6,341 nt of DNA from an uncultured bacterium (lineage in GTDB: Bacteria; Verrucomicrobiota; Lentisphaeria; Oligosphaerales; Oligosphaeraceae). The position numbers and the translations under genes are program-made. Below the pieces are notes generated by a model that made no database searches, was not told the origin of the DNA, and saw only the letters and a program-made list of their open reading frames with translations. The stretch covers positions 1 through 6,341 of the forward strand of contig CACZQQ010000209.1 in the NCBI GenBank assembly GCA_902783355.1. The letters run 5' to 3'. Positions 1-6,186 of the stretch are shown here, one piece after another. Each line of letters begins with the position of its first letter. Position 1 is the first letter of the stretch.

Positions 1-1932
1 CACTTTGTAGGGGGCGGACTCGCCGTAGTGGTCGAGGCCGATGGCCAGGCCGGCCGCGCCGATGTACTTGCTCCAGCCGAAGGTGCTGGCGGCCTCGACG
101 GAGACGCGCTTCGTGACGGCGGCCGGCAGGATGCTCTCCTTGAAGGCGGCGTCCTGTGCGTCGAAGAGATCGGTGGCGGTCATGGAGACGACGCGGATCT
201 TCTTGCCGGCGGCGCGCAGCTTGGCGGCGGCGCCTTCGGCCACGCCCACCTCGGAGCCGGTGGCGATGAGGATGGTGTCAAAGCCTGCGTCCTCGGAGAC
301 CACGTAGGCGCCGCGGGCGATGTCGATGCGCTTGACGGCGTCGGCGGGCAGGTTGGGCAGGGTCTGGCGGCTCAGGGCCAGCACGACGGGATGGTCGGCG
401 CGGACGGCGTAGGCCCACGCCAAGGCGACCTCGTGGGACTCGGCGGGACGCAGCAGCGTCACGCCGGGCATGCAGCGGAACATGGCCAGATGCTCGATGG
501 GCTCGTGGGTCGCGCCGTCCTCGCCCACGGCGTAGGAGTCATGGGTGAAGACGTAGACGATGTGCAGCTTCTGGATGGCGGCCAGGCGGATGGCGGGCTT
601 CAGGTAGTCGGAGAAGACCATGAAGGTGGCGCAGAAGGGCATCGCGCCGGTCAGCGCCATGCCGTTGCAGGCCAGGCCCATAGCCAGCTCGCGGACGCCG
701 AAGTGGAAGTTGCGGCCGGCGCGGTCGTCGGCGCTGAAGTCGCCAAGGCCCTTGAGGTAGGTCTTGTTGGAGGGCGCCAGGTCGGCGGAGCCGCCCACGA
801 AGGCGGGAATCGCGGCGGCGATGGCCTGCATGACCTTGCCGCTGGAGGAGCGCGTGGCGTCGTCCTTCTCCGGAATGGCGGCCAGCAGCTTGGCCTCCAG
901 GTCGGCGGGGATGGCGGGGTTCAGCAGCGCGTTCATGAGGGCGATGCTCTCGGCGGGGGCCGCGGCCTTCCACGCCTCGAAGTCGGCGTCCCACTTGGCG
1001 GCGGCGGCCTGCTTGTCGGCGATCAGCTTGTCGCAGAGGGCGCGGACCTCGTCGGGCACGACGAAGGACTGGGCGGGGTCGAAGCCGAGGTTCGCCTTGG
1101 CGGCGGCGAGCTCCTCCTCGCCCAGCGGCGCGCCGTGGGAGGCGGAGGTGCCGGCCAGCTTGGGGGCGCCGTAGCCGATGGTGGTCGTGCAGATGACGAT
1201 GGTCGGCTTGTCCTTGCAGGCGTTGGCCAGCGTGATGGCGGCCATGATCTGCTTCGGGCACTGGCCGTTGATGCGCAGGACGTTCCAGCCGTAGGCGGCG
1301 TAGCGGGCGCCCACGTCCTCGCTCATGGCGATGGAGGTCGACCCCTCGATGGTGATCCTGTTGTCGTCGTAGAAGAGGACGAGGTTGTTGAGCTTGAGGT
1401 GGCCGGCCAGGGCGCACGCCTCATGCGTCGTGCCCTCCATGATGCAGCCGTCGCCGGAGATGACGTACACCTTCTGGTCGAAGAGGCTCGCGGGGGCGCC
1501 GATGCGCGCGGCGAACTGCTTGAGCGTGATGGCCATGCCGACGGCGCTGGCGAGGCCGGAGCCCAGCGGGCCCGTGGTGACTTCGACGCCCGGCGTGTGC
1601 CCGTGCTCCGGATGGCCAGGCGTCTTGCTGTCCAGCTGGCGGAACTGCTTGAGGTCGTCCAGGCTCAGGTCGTAGCCGAAGAGGTGCAGCAGGCTGTAGA
1701 GGAGCATGGAGCCGTGGCCGGCGGAGAGGACGAAGCGGTCGCGGCCCAGCCAGTCGGGGCGCTTGGGGTCGAAGCGCAGGAACTTCGCCCACAGCGTGAA
1801 GGCCACGTCCGCCGCCCCCATCGGCATGCCCGGGTGGCCGGAATTGGCCTTCTGGACGCCGTCGGCGGCCAGAAGACGCACGGTGTTGATGGCTTTCTTG
1901 AAAGTGGCCTTGTCTTTGCAATCGCAGTTCAT
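1..1932 (-). CDS. tkt: Transketolase, 3' end cut off by the window edge
   Basis: Transketolase is a thiamine diphosphate (TPP) and divalent-metal enzyme of the cytosol. It moves two-carbon ketol units between sugar phosphates in the non-oxidative pentose phosphate pathway. The window holds 644 codons with no stop; bacterial family members are about 660-670 residues, so roughly the last 15-30 residues are missing. Seen in the translation: an N-terminal NSGHPGMPMG substrate/TPP segment (30-39), GHGSMLLYSLL (72-82), the TPP signature GDG (160-162) with MEG after it and FYDDN ending at N191, SHGAPLG with H266, and the pyrimidine-domain VREL with the expected catalytic glutamate E415. THDS (H464) and GEDGATHEP (H476) match the conserved phosphate and active-site histidine segments. 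The start ATG at 1932 has AAGAGGAG six bases upstream (1939-1946). The N-terminus is slightly odd, with CDC at residues 3-5. It lies 108 nt after prfB and may be cotranscribed. Identification is firm; which isozyme it is cannot be told. Confidence 0.98.
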   Translation of the reverse strand, partial: MNCDCKDKATFKKAINTVRLLAADGVQKANSGHPGMPMGAADVAFTLWAKFLRFDPKRPDWLGRDRFVLSAGHGSMLLYSLLHLFGYDLSLDDLKQFRQLDSKTPGHPEHGHTPGVEVTTGPLGSGLASAVGMAITLKQFAARIGAPASLFDQKVYVISGDGCIMEGTTHEACALAGHLKLNNLVLFYDDNRITIEGSTSIAMSEDVGARYAAYGWNVLRINGQCPKQIMAAITLANACKDKPTIVICTTTIGYGAPKLAGTSASHGAPLGEEELAAAKANLGFDPAQSFVVPDEVRALCDKLIADKQAAAAKWDADFEAWKAAAPAESIALMNALLNPAIPADLEAKLLAAIPEKDDATRSSSGKVMQAIAAAIPAFVGGSADLAPSNKTYLKGLGDFSADDRAGRNFHFGVRELAMGLACNGMALTGAMPFCATFMVFSDYLKPAIRLAAIQKLHIVYVFTHDSYAVGEDGATHEPIEHLAMFRCMPGVTLLRPAESHEVALAWAYAVRADHPVVLALSRQTLPNLPADAVKRIDIARGAYVVSEDAGFDTILIATGSEVGVAEGAAAKLRAAGKKIRVVSMTATDLFDAQDAAFKESILPAAVTKRVSVEAASTFGWSKYIGAAGLAIGLDHYGESAPYKV

Positions 1933-2040
1933 TGTCGTCTCCTCTTGGGATGGGTTGCTTTTTCTGTCGGATTCCGTCTAAAGAAAGGTATTTCGCTAAA
2001 TGTAGCGCGTCTTTCGCGCACGGGCGCGCGCCCGCCCCAA
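1933..2040 (-). promoter_or_regulatory. prfB-tkt intergenic leader with overlapping hairpins
   Basis: This 108-nt spacer precedes tkt. Reading on the minus strand it starts with a palindrome GGGCGCGCGCCC (2033-2022). Next comes a 5-bp hairpin GCGCG/CGCGC with loop AAAGA (2019-2005), which overlaps a second 5-bp hairpin CGCTA/TAGCG with loop CATT (2007-1994), so the two cannot both form. The rest (about 1953-1993) is A+T-rich and could hold a promoter, but I see no pair of boxes good enough to call. No strong U-tract follows any hairpin, so this does not look like an efficient intrinsic terminator. Any regulatory role is inference. Confidence 0.3.
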
Positions 2041-3169
2041 CTATTCAAGGTCGGCGCCGCCGTCGGCGGCCTTGTTGCCGCGCAGGTAGGCGTTGATGAA
2101 GGCGTCCAGGTCGCCGTCTAGCACGCCGGAGACGTTGCTGGTCTGGCATCCGGTCCGCAGGTCCTTGACCATCTGGTAGGGCTGGAGGACGTAGGAGCGG
2201 ATCTGGTTGCCGAAGCCGTTCTCGCCCTTGTCGATGTCCTCCTGGCGGACGGCGGCGGTGCGCTTGTCCTCCTCGATCTGGTAGAGGCGCGCCCGCAGCA
2301 GGTTCATGGCGATGAAGCGGTTCTGGTGCTGGCTGCGCTCCGACTGGGAGGCCACGACGATGCCCGTGGGCAGATGGGTGATGCGCACGGCGGAGGAGGT
2401 CTTGTTGATGTGCTGGCCGCCCGCGCCGGAGGAGTGGAAGACGTCTATGCGCAAGTCCTTCTCGTTGATCTGGATGTCGATGTCGTCGTCAATCTGCGGC
2501 ATGACATCGACGGAGCAGAAGGAGGTGTGGCGGCGCTTGTTGGCGTCGAAGGGGGATATGCGGACGAGGCGGTGGACGCCCTTCTCGCCCTTGAGGTAGC
2601 CGTAGGCGAACTCGCCGGTGACGGTGATGGTCATGTTCTTGATGCCGGCTTCGTCGCCCAGCTGCATGTCGTTGATGGCGAAGCCGAAGCCGCGGCGGTC
2701 GAACCAATGCAGATACATGCGCTCCAGCATGGCGCACCAGTCGCAGGACTCGGTGCCGCCGGCGCCCGCGCGCAGCGTGATGATGGCGTTCTTGGCGTCC
2801 ATCTTGCCGGAGAGGAAGCTGACCAGCTCCATGCGGTCGAGTTCGGCGGCGAGGCGCTCCCACTCGCCGTCGGCCTCCTCGTAGAGGGCGGAGGAATCGC
2901 CCTCCTCGGCGGCCAGTTCGGCCATGGCGGCGAAGTCGTCCACCGAAGCGGCCAGGCGCCCGAAGGGCTCCACCACGTTCTTGAGGCGGCTGACCTCTTC
3001 CACGACGGCCTGCGACTTCTCGCGGCTGTCCCAGAAGTCGGGCCGCGCCATGGTCGCCTGCAGCAAGTCTAGCTTCTCGCGCTTGCCGGCGACGTCAAAG
3101 AAACCCCCTCAAGTGCTCAAGGCGCCCCTGCGCCTCCGACACCTTGCCTTGCACTTCCTCGCGTGTCAT
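2041..3169 (-). CDS. prfB: Peptide chain release factor 2, with programmed +1 frameshift
   Basis: RF2 recognises UGA and UAA in the ribosomal A site and triggers release of the nascent protein. The gene is in two frames. A 24-codon leader starts at ATG 3169 (MTREEVQGK...) and runs to CTT at 3100-3098, followed by in-frame TGA. A +1 shift onto GAC (3096-3094) continues for 351 codons to TAG at 2043-2041, giving 375 residues (E. coli RF2 has 365). The stop-codon-reading tripeptide SPF falls at 205-207 and the peptidyl hydrolysis motif GGQ at 250-252, the same numbers as in E. coli, which supports this start and this frameshift. Q252 is the residue methylated by PrmC in E. coli. Residue 246 is Ser, whereas E. 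coli K-12 has the unusual Thr. SPF, not PxT, separates it from RF1. The likely ribosome site is AAGGGA at 3183-3178. It begins 34 nt after the acyl-CoA ligase. A simple ORF caller would start it wrongly at TTG 3066. Confidence 0.98.
3094..3109 (-). promoter_or_regulatory. RF2 autoregulatory +1 frameshift site
   Basis: On the minus strand the codons read AGG GGG TTT CTT TGA C. The Shine-Dalgarno-like AGGGGG (3109-3104) sits three bases before the slippery CTT (3100-3098), which is followed by the stop TGA (3097-3095) and a C. E. coli prfB has AGG GGG TAT CTT TGA C, so spacing and every functional element are kept; only the middle codon differs. The known mechanism is that scarce RF2 lets the ribosome pause at UGA and slip +1 from CUU to UUU, making full-length RF2. 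Activity here is inferred from this match and from the homology resuming exactly in the new frame. Confidence 0.96.
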
Positions 3170-3203
3170 CTTGAAAATCCCTTGCTGCCTATGTACGTAC
3201 CTA

Positions 3204-5084
3204 TTATTTAAGCACCTTGTCCACGCCGACGATGACGGAGCCCTCGTCCAGGCTCTCCACGATGCGGCTGCTGGGCACCGAAAGCTCGCTCTTGGTGGCG
3301 ATGCTCTCGCCGTTGGCCACCAGGAACGCCTCGATCTCCTTCGCGTACCTCTGGCGAATCTTGAAGCGGCGGATCTTCAGCGTGGCGGTCAGCGTGCCGT
3401 CGTCCACGTTGAACTCCGGCAGGATGAGGACGTCGCGGGGCCGCTCGTAGCTGTCAAGGCTGGCGGTCAGGCGCTCGACCTCCGCCTTCACCTTGCGCGC
3501 CAGCTCGTCGGCGCCGTATTTCTCCGCCTCCTCCTTGCAGACGTTCACGCAGACGTAGGCGTTCTTGCACTTCTCGCCGAAGACCATCGCCTCGCTGATG
3601 AGCGGCGAATCCTTCACCACGTCCTCCACCGCCTCCGGATGCAGCTTCTCGCCGCCGTAGAGGACGATCATGGAGCTGCTGCGGCCGTGGAGGAAGATGA
3701 AGCCGTCCTTGTCCATGTGGCCGACGTCGCCCGTGTGGAGCCATCCGTCGGCGTCCAGGGTCTTGGCGGAGGCGTCCTTGTGGTTCCAGTAGCCCTGCAT
3801 GACGCAGTCGCCCTTGAGGAGGAGCTCGCCGGTCAGGGCCTTGTCGCGCTTGCGCGGGTCGTCCACGTCCATGAAGGTGTAGTCGCCGCCCTGCTCCTCG
3901 AGGAGCCACGGCATGACCTTGCCGCAGGAGCCCAGGCGGTAGTCGCCGATGAGGTTGGAGGAGACGATGGGGGAGGCCTCTGTGAGGCCGTAGCCCTGCA
4001 GGATGGGCATGCCGCAGAAGCTGAAGAAACTCTGCGCGTCCAGGTCGAGGGGCGCGCCGCCTGAGACGAAGAAGCGGACATGGCCGCCCAGGGCCTGGCG
4101 GAACTTCCTGAAGACGAAGGGATCGTAGAGGCAATAGTGGTAGAGCATGCGGAAGATGCCGCCGTTCCACTTCTTGCCGGCCGTGAAGATGCGGCTGGCG
4201 TTGTAGATGGCCCGCTTGACGAAATTCCGCTTCCGCTCGGGCATGGCCTCGATCTTCTTGTTGAAGGCCGCCATCATCACGTCGATGACGCGCGGAACCA
4301 CCAGGATGACGGTGGGGCGGTAGTCGGCGATGTGCATCATGAAGTCCGCCTTGCTGGAGGGGATGTTGGTGCAGATGCCCTTCCATGGCACGAAGCAGAT
4401 TTCGATGGCCAGGGCGTAGGCGTGCCAATAGGGCAGCAGGGATATGATGGCGTCCCGCTCGGAGACGTCGTAGGTCTCCAGGATGGAGTAGGCGTTGCAG
4501 TAGAGGTTCTTGTGGCTGAGGACCACGCCCTTCGGCATGCCCGTGGAGCCGGATGTGTAGATGAAGACCGCGTTGCTCGCCTCCGCCTCCGCGTCCGTCG
4601 CGAAGGGCGGCCTGAACTCGACCTCGACGGGAGCGGCGGCCTCCTCCTCCGACGCCAGCGGCAGCGTCGCCCAGTCCACCACGGGGACGTCGCCCGCCGC
4701 GCCCTTGACCTTGTTCAGGAGCGCCTTCTCCGCCAGGACCAGCTTCGGCGAGCAGTCGCCGATGACGAAGGCGGTCTCCTCGGCGCTCAGGCTCTCGCAG
4801 ACGGGGACCGCCACCGCGCCCAGCCGCCAGCAGGCGTAGAAGAAGCGGAAGTGGTTCTGCGACTTGCTCGCGACGGCGACCACGCGGTCGCCAACCTTGA
4901 CGCCCTGCTCCGCAAGATAGCCCGCCCAGCGGAGGATGTCCGCATGGAGCTGCCTGAAGGTGCGCTCGACGCATTTCTTGCCGAAGAAGGTGCGCAGCGC
5001 CAGCGCATTGTCCCAGTGGGCGCAGGCCTCCTGGAACTTCACGCCCAAGTGTTTCACCTTCACATATTTCGGATCGTACTCCAT
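3204..5084 (-). CDS. Long-chain acyl-CoA synthetase (AMP-forming), FadD/ACSL-like
   Basis: This 626-residue enzyme belongs to the ANL adenylate-forming superfamily. It is expected to activate a fatty acid with ATP to acyl-AMP and then form acyl-CoA, feeding lipid synthesis, remodelling or degradation. Residues numbered from ATG 5084 show the ANL motifs in order: phosphate loop YTSGSTGMPKG (176-186), LLPYWHAYAL (about 217-226), SGGAPL (341-346), GYGLTE (364-369), GWLHTGD (447-453), the hinge region GRSSSMIVLYGG starting at 467, and C-terminal LTATLKIRR with the predicted catalytic lysine at 570. Length and the SGGAPL-to-GYGLTE region fit the long-chain (ACSL/FadD) branch better than acetyl-CoA synthetases, but chain-length preference cannot be read from sequence. 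No transmembrane helix or signal peptide is evident; such enzymes usually sit at the inner face of the membrane. The frame is open upstream to 5144, but GGAGGT just before ATG 5084 decides the start. It ends TAA, 34 nt before prfB. Confidence 0.93.
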   Translation of the reverse strand: MEYDPKYVKVKHLGVKFQEACAHWDNALALRTFFGKKCVERTFRQLHADILRWAGYLAEQGVKVGDRVVAVASKSQNHFRFFYACWRLGAVAVPVCESLSAEETAFVIGDCSPKLVLAEKALLNKVKGAAGDVPVVDWATLPLASEEEAAAPVEVEFRPPFATDAEAEASNAVFIYTSGSTGMPKGVVLSHKNLYCNAYSILETYDVSERDAIISLLPYWHAYALAIEICFVPWKGICTNIPSSKADFMMHIADYRPTVILVVPRVIDVMMAAFNKKIEAMPERKRNFVKRAIYNASRIFTAGKKWNGGIFRMLYHYCLYDPFVFRKFRQALGGHVRFFVSGGAPLDLDAQSFFSFCGMPILQGYGLTEASPIVSSNLIGDYRLGSCGKVMPWLLEEQGGDYTFMDVDDPRKRDKALTGELLLKGDCVMQGYWNHKDASAKTLDADGWLHTGDVGHMDKDGFIFLHGRSSSMIVLYGGEKLHPEAVEDVVKDSPLISEAMVFGEKCKNAYVCVNVCKEEAEKYGADELARKVKAEVERLTASLDSYERPRDVLILPEFNVDDGTLTATLKIRRFKIRQRYAKEIEAFLVANGESIATKSELSVPSSRIVESLDEGSVIVGVDKVLK

Positions 5085-5088
5085 GCTC

Positions 5089-5094
5089 ACCTCC
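5089..5094 (-). promoter_or_regulatory. Ribosome binding site that fixes the acyl-CoA ligase start
   Basis: GGAGGT on the minus strand lies four bases before ATG 5084. It is a near-perfect anti-Shine-Dalgarno complement, so it favours this ATG over the in-frame start 60 bases upstream at 5144, whose extra 20 residues resemble translated leader. Confidence 0.8.
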
Positions 5095-5098
5095 ACGT

Positions 5099-5116
5099 GC
5101 GGCGTCCAAGCGCCGC
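5099..5116 (-). promoter_or_regulatory. G+C hairpin directly upstream of the ligase ribosome binding site
   Basis: The minus strand reads GCGGCG-CTTGGA-CGCCGC, a perfect 6-bp all-G/C stem with a six-base loop. It ends four bases before the GGAGGT site. There is no U-tract, so it is not an intrinsic terminator. It may affect ribosome access or mRNA stability, which is inference; it could also be chance in very G+C-rich DNA. Confidence 0.4.
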
Positions 5117-5160
5117 TGGACAGACAGCCGGCCCGCGGCCGCAATAGACGGCGGCGGACT

Positions 5161-5205
5161 AAAACAAAAGGGCGTCCCCGGCAGTTTCCCCTGCTGGCGA
5201 CGCCC
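5161..5205 (-). terminator. Rho-independent terminator of rpsT
   Basis: On the minus strand GGGCGTC (5205-5199) pairs perfectly with GACGCCC (5176-5170). A further inner pairing GCAG/CTGC closes around GGGAAA. The stem is followed at once by TTTTGTTTT (5169-5161). It begins 21 nt after the rpsT stop codon. Stem strength plus U-tract make this a convincing intrinsic terminator and separate rpsT from the ligase gene. Confidence 0.92.
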
Positions 5206-5226
5206 TCCTCATGAACCCGAATAGGG

Positions 5227-5505
5227 CTAGGCCATCTTCGCCACGCGTGCGAAGAGACGGGCCTTCTTGCGGTCGGCCTTGTTCTTGTGGATGACCTTGG
5301 TCTTGGCGGCCTTGTCCAGCTGAGAGAAGCAGGTGGACAGCAGCTCCTGGATGCCGTCCTTCTGGTTGGCGGCGATCGCGGCGTTCAGGGCCTTCTCGGC
5401 GTCATGGATCTTGTCCTTGCGGGCGCGGTTCATCGCGCGCTTGCGAGCGTCGGCGCGCATGTGTTTCGCGGCAGCCGGCAGACGATGGGGTTTCTGGTTG
5501 GCCAT
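5227..5505 (-). CDS. rpsT: 30S ribosomal protein S20
   Basis: S20 is a primary 16S rRNA-binding protein of the small subunit that contacts the 5' domain and helix 44 and helps 30S assembly. The 92-residue product (E. coli S20 is 87) has the expected composition: very rich in Lys, Arg and Ala, with no membrane or signal segments. It opens MANQKPHRL, followed by a basic helical stretch with KRAMNRARKDKI around residues 22-33. The C-terminal KTKVIHKNKADRKKARL segment is the most conserved part of the family. ATG 5505 is preceded by AGGAG six bases upstream (5516-5512), so unlike E. coli, which uses UUG, the start is ATG. It stops with TAG and is followed by a strong terminator. S20 is usually monocistronic, as it appears to be here. 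Confidence 0.98.
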   Translation of the reverse strand: MANQKPHRLPAAAKHMRADARKRAMNRARKDKIHDAEKALNAAIAANQKDGIQELLSTCFSQLDKAAKTKVIHKNKADRKKARLFARVAKMA

Positions 5506-5540
5506 TAGACTCTCCTGGGGAGAAACGTGTGGTTTATGTG

Positions 5541-5568
5541 TATGTAATCAGAGAATTCTTCTTGTCAA
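5541..5568 (-). promoter_or_regulatory. Candidate sigma70-type promoter for rpsT, proximal
   Basis: A perfect TTGACA -35 box on the minus strand (5568-5563) is followed after 16 bases by TACATA (5546-5541), a poor -10 box matching TATAAT at three of six bases. It lies in the A+T-rich gap before rpsT. The -35 is striking; the weak -10 lowers confidence. Confidence 0.35.
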
Positions 5569-5573
5569 GCGAC

Positions 5574-5603
5574 ATAATATGATACCTCAAACGAAATTTG
5601 CAA
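5574..5603 (-). promoter_or_regulatory. Candidate sigma70-type promoter for rpsT, distal
   Basis: On the minus strand TTGCAA (5603-5598), an 18-base spacer, then TATTAT (5579-5574), which matches TATAAT at five of six bases. The spacer is near-optimal and the site lies about 70 bases before the rpsT start, in locally A+T-rich DNA. This is a moderate prediction. With the proximal candidate it could form a tandem pair, as ribosomal protein genes sometimes have. Confidence 0.45.
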
Positions 5604-5690
5604 TCCGGGAGCCGACAAACGGGCGGGGAGAGCGGGCCAGAAGGACCGTGAACGGACGTCGTTTTTAGGAGTCACGCCGCCCGCCGCGTG

Positions 5691-5795
5691 TCCCATGTCC
5701 CATGTCCCATGTCCCATGTCCCATGTCCCATGTCCCATGTCCCATGCCCCATGTCCCATGCCCCATGTCGCCTGTCCCATGTCGCCTGTCGCCTG
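5691..5795. repeat. Heptanucleotide tandem array, 15 units
   Basis: Fifteen consecutive 7-bp units occur with no insertion or deletion. Units 1-8, 10 and 13 are TCCCATG, units 9 and 11 are CCCCATG, and units 12, 14 and 15 are TCGCCTG. The left side is homogeneous and the right side varied. Twelve units contain the palindrome CATG. Seven bases is not a multiple of three, so every frame gives a seven-residue peptide repeat, which is the source of spurious open frames on both strands. It resembles the short tandemly repeated heptamers known from cyanobacteria and other genomes in kind, not in a proven family relation. It lies about 190 bp upstream of rpsT. Confidence 0.97.
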
Positions 5796-5808
5796 TCGCA
5801 ACGGCAGG
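5792..5808. repeat. Hairpin closing the heptamer array
   Basis: CCTGTCG (5792-5798), loop CAA, then CGGCAGG (5802-5808) form a 7-bp stem with one T-G wobble on the plus strand. The left arm is made of the last array unit and the start of the next, degenerate one. The plus strand continues TTCCCCTTTT, which is not a clean U-tract. Confidence 0.6.
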
Positions 5809-5914
5809 TTCCCCTTTTAGGGATAGGCTCCATCCCCCGCCCTCCACCCTGTCAATGTAATACATCTTTCAGGGCTTTCAAGACTATAACTGCATAATCT
5901 CAAAGAAATTAGCG

Positions 5915-5937
5915 TTTGTGGGATTTTGTGGGATTTT
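5915..5937. repeat. 10-bp tandem duplication
   Basis: TTTGTGGGAT occurs twice in direct succession (5915-5924 and 5925-5934), followed by a partial third start TTT. It is a minor tandem repeat with no evident function. Confidence 0.85.
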
Positions 5938-6042
5938 CCGCGACGCAGTATCCCCCCTTGAGATCATGGGCAGTTAGTGCCGCGTTGCCACATGCCTGTC
6001 TGCGCCACGGGAGAGGGACGCACTTGCCGTGACTGCTTCTTC

Positions 6043-6076
6043 CACAAAATACACAAAATACACAAAACACACAAAG
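6043..6076. repeat. CACAAAATA minisatellite within repeat copy 1
   Basis: Three 9-bp units and a partial fourth: CACAAAATA twice, CACAAAACA, then CACAAAG. It forms the A+C-rich half of the first 110-bp repeat copy. Confidence 0.9.
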
Positions 6077-6152
6077 CCTTCTACGCAACATGCGTGGCCA
6101 CATGCCTGTCTGCGCCACGGGAGAGGGACGCGCTTGCCGTGACTGCTTCTTC

Positions 6153-6186
6153 CACAAAATACACAAAATACACAAAACACACAAAG
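6153..6186. repeat. CACAAAATA minisatellite within repeat copy 2
   Basis: It is identical in sequence and unit number to the array at 6043-6076, so the 9-bp expansion came before, or was copied with, the 110-bp duplication. Confidence 0.9.

Larger units (their letters stand above)
5085..5160 (-). other. G+C-rich leader of the acyl-CoA ligase gene
   Basis: The 76 nt between the rpsT terminator and the ligase start must hold the promoter for the ligase-prfB-tkt genes unless transcription reads through the terminator. I see no recognisable -35/-10 pair. The stretch is very G+C-rich, with small palindromes such as GCGGCCGC (5135-5142) and the hairpin at 5099-5116. Confidence 0.3.

Noticed and set aside
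28..2121. 697-codon open frame on the plus strand opposite tkt and the end of prfB
   Set aside because: It is antisense to a clear transketolase, has a low-complexity Gly/Ala/Val/Asp composition, lacks known motifs and runs through the intergenic gap. It is a shadow of G+C-biased third codon positions.
3193..3200. Palindrome GTACGTAC between the ligase and prfB
   Set aside because: An 8-bp palindrome alone in a 34-nt gap is not enough to call an operator.
3454..5109. 551-codon minus-strand frame overlapping the ligase in another frame
   Set aside because: Arg/Gly/Pro-rich out-of-frame translation of the same DNA; the true frame carries the catalytic motifs.
3144..5147. Long plus-strand open frames opposite the acyl-CoA ligase (306 and 355 codons)
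   Set aside because: Low-complexity translations antisense to a gene with all ANL motifs; no ribosome binding sites or recognisable domains.
5651..5668. AACG-GACGT-CGTT followed by TTT as a possible terminator on the plus strand
   Set aside because: Only a 4-bp stem, and there is no plus-strand gene upstream to terminate.
5565..5865. Minus-strand small open frames with GTWDMGH-type repeats, one beginning MYYIDRVEGGG
   Set aside because: The repeat peptide is just the 7-bp array read in frame, and it appears in all frames and on both strands. No good ribosome binding site and no family match that I know.
5897..5964. Inverted repeat ATCTCAA (5897-5903) and TTGAGAT (5958-5964)
   Set aside because: Seven bases separated by 54 is easily expected by chance, and nothing lies between that suggests an element.
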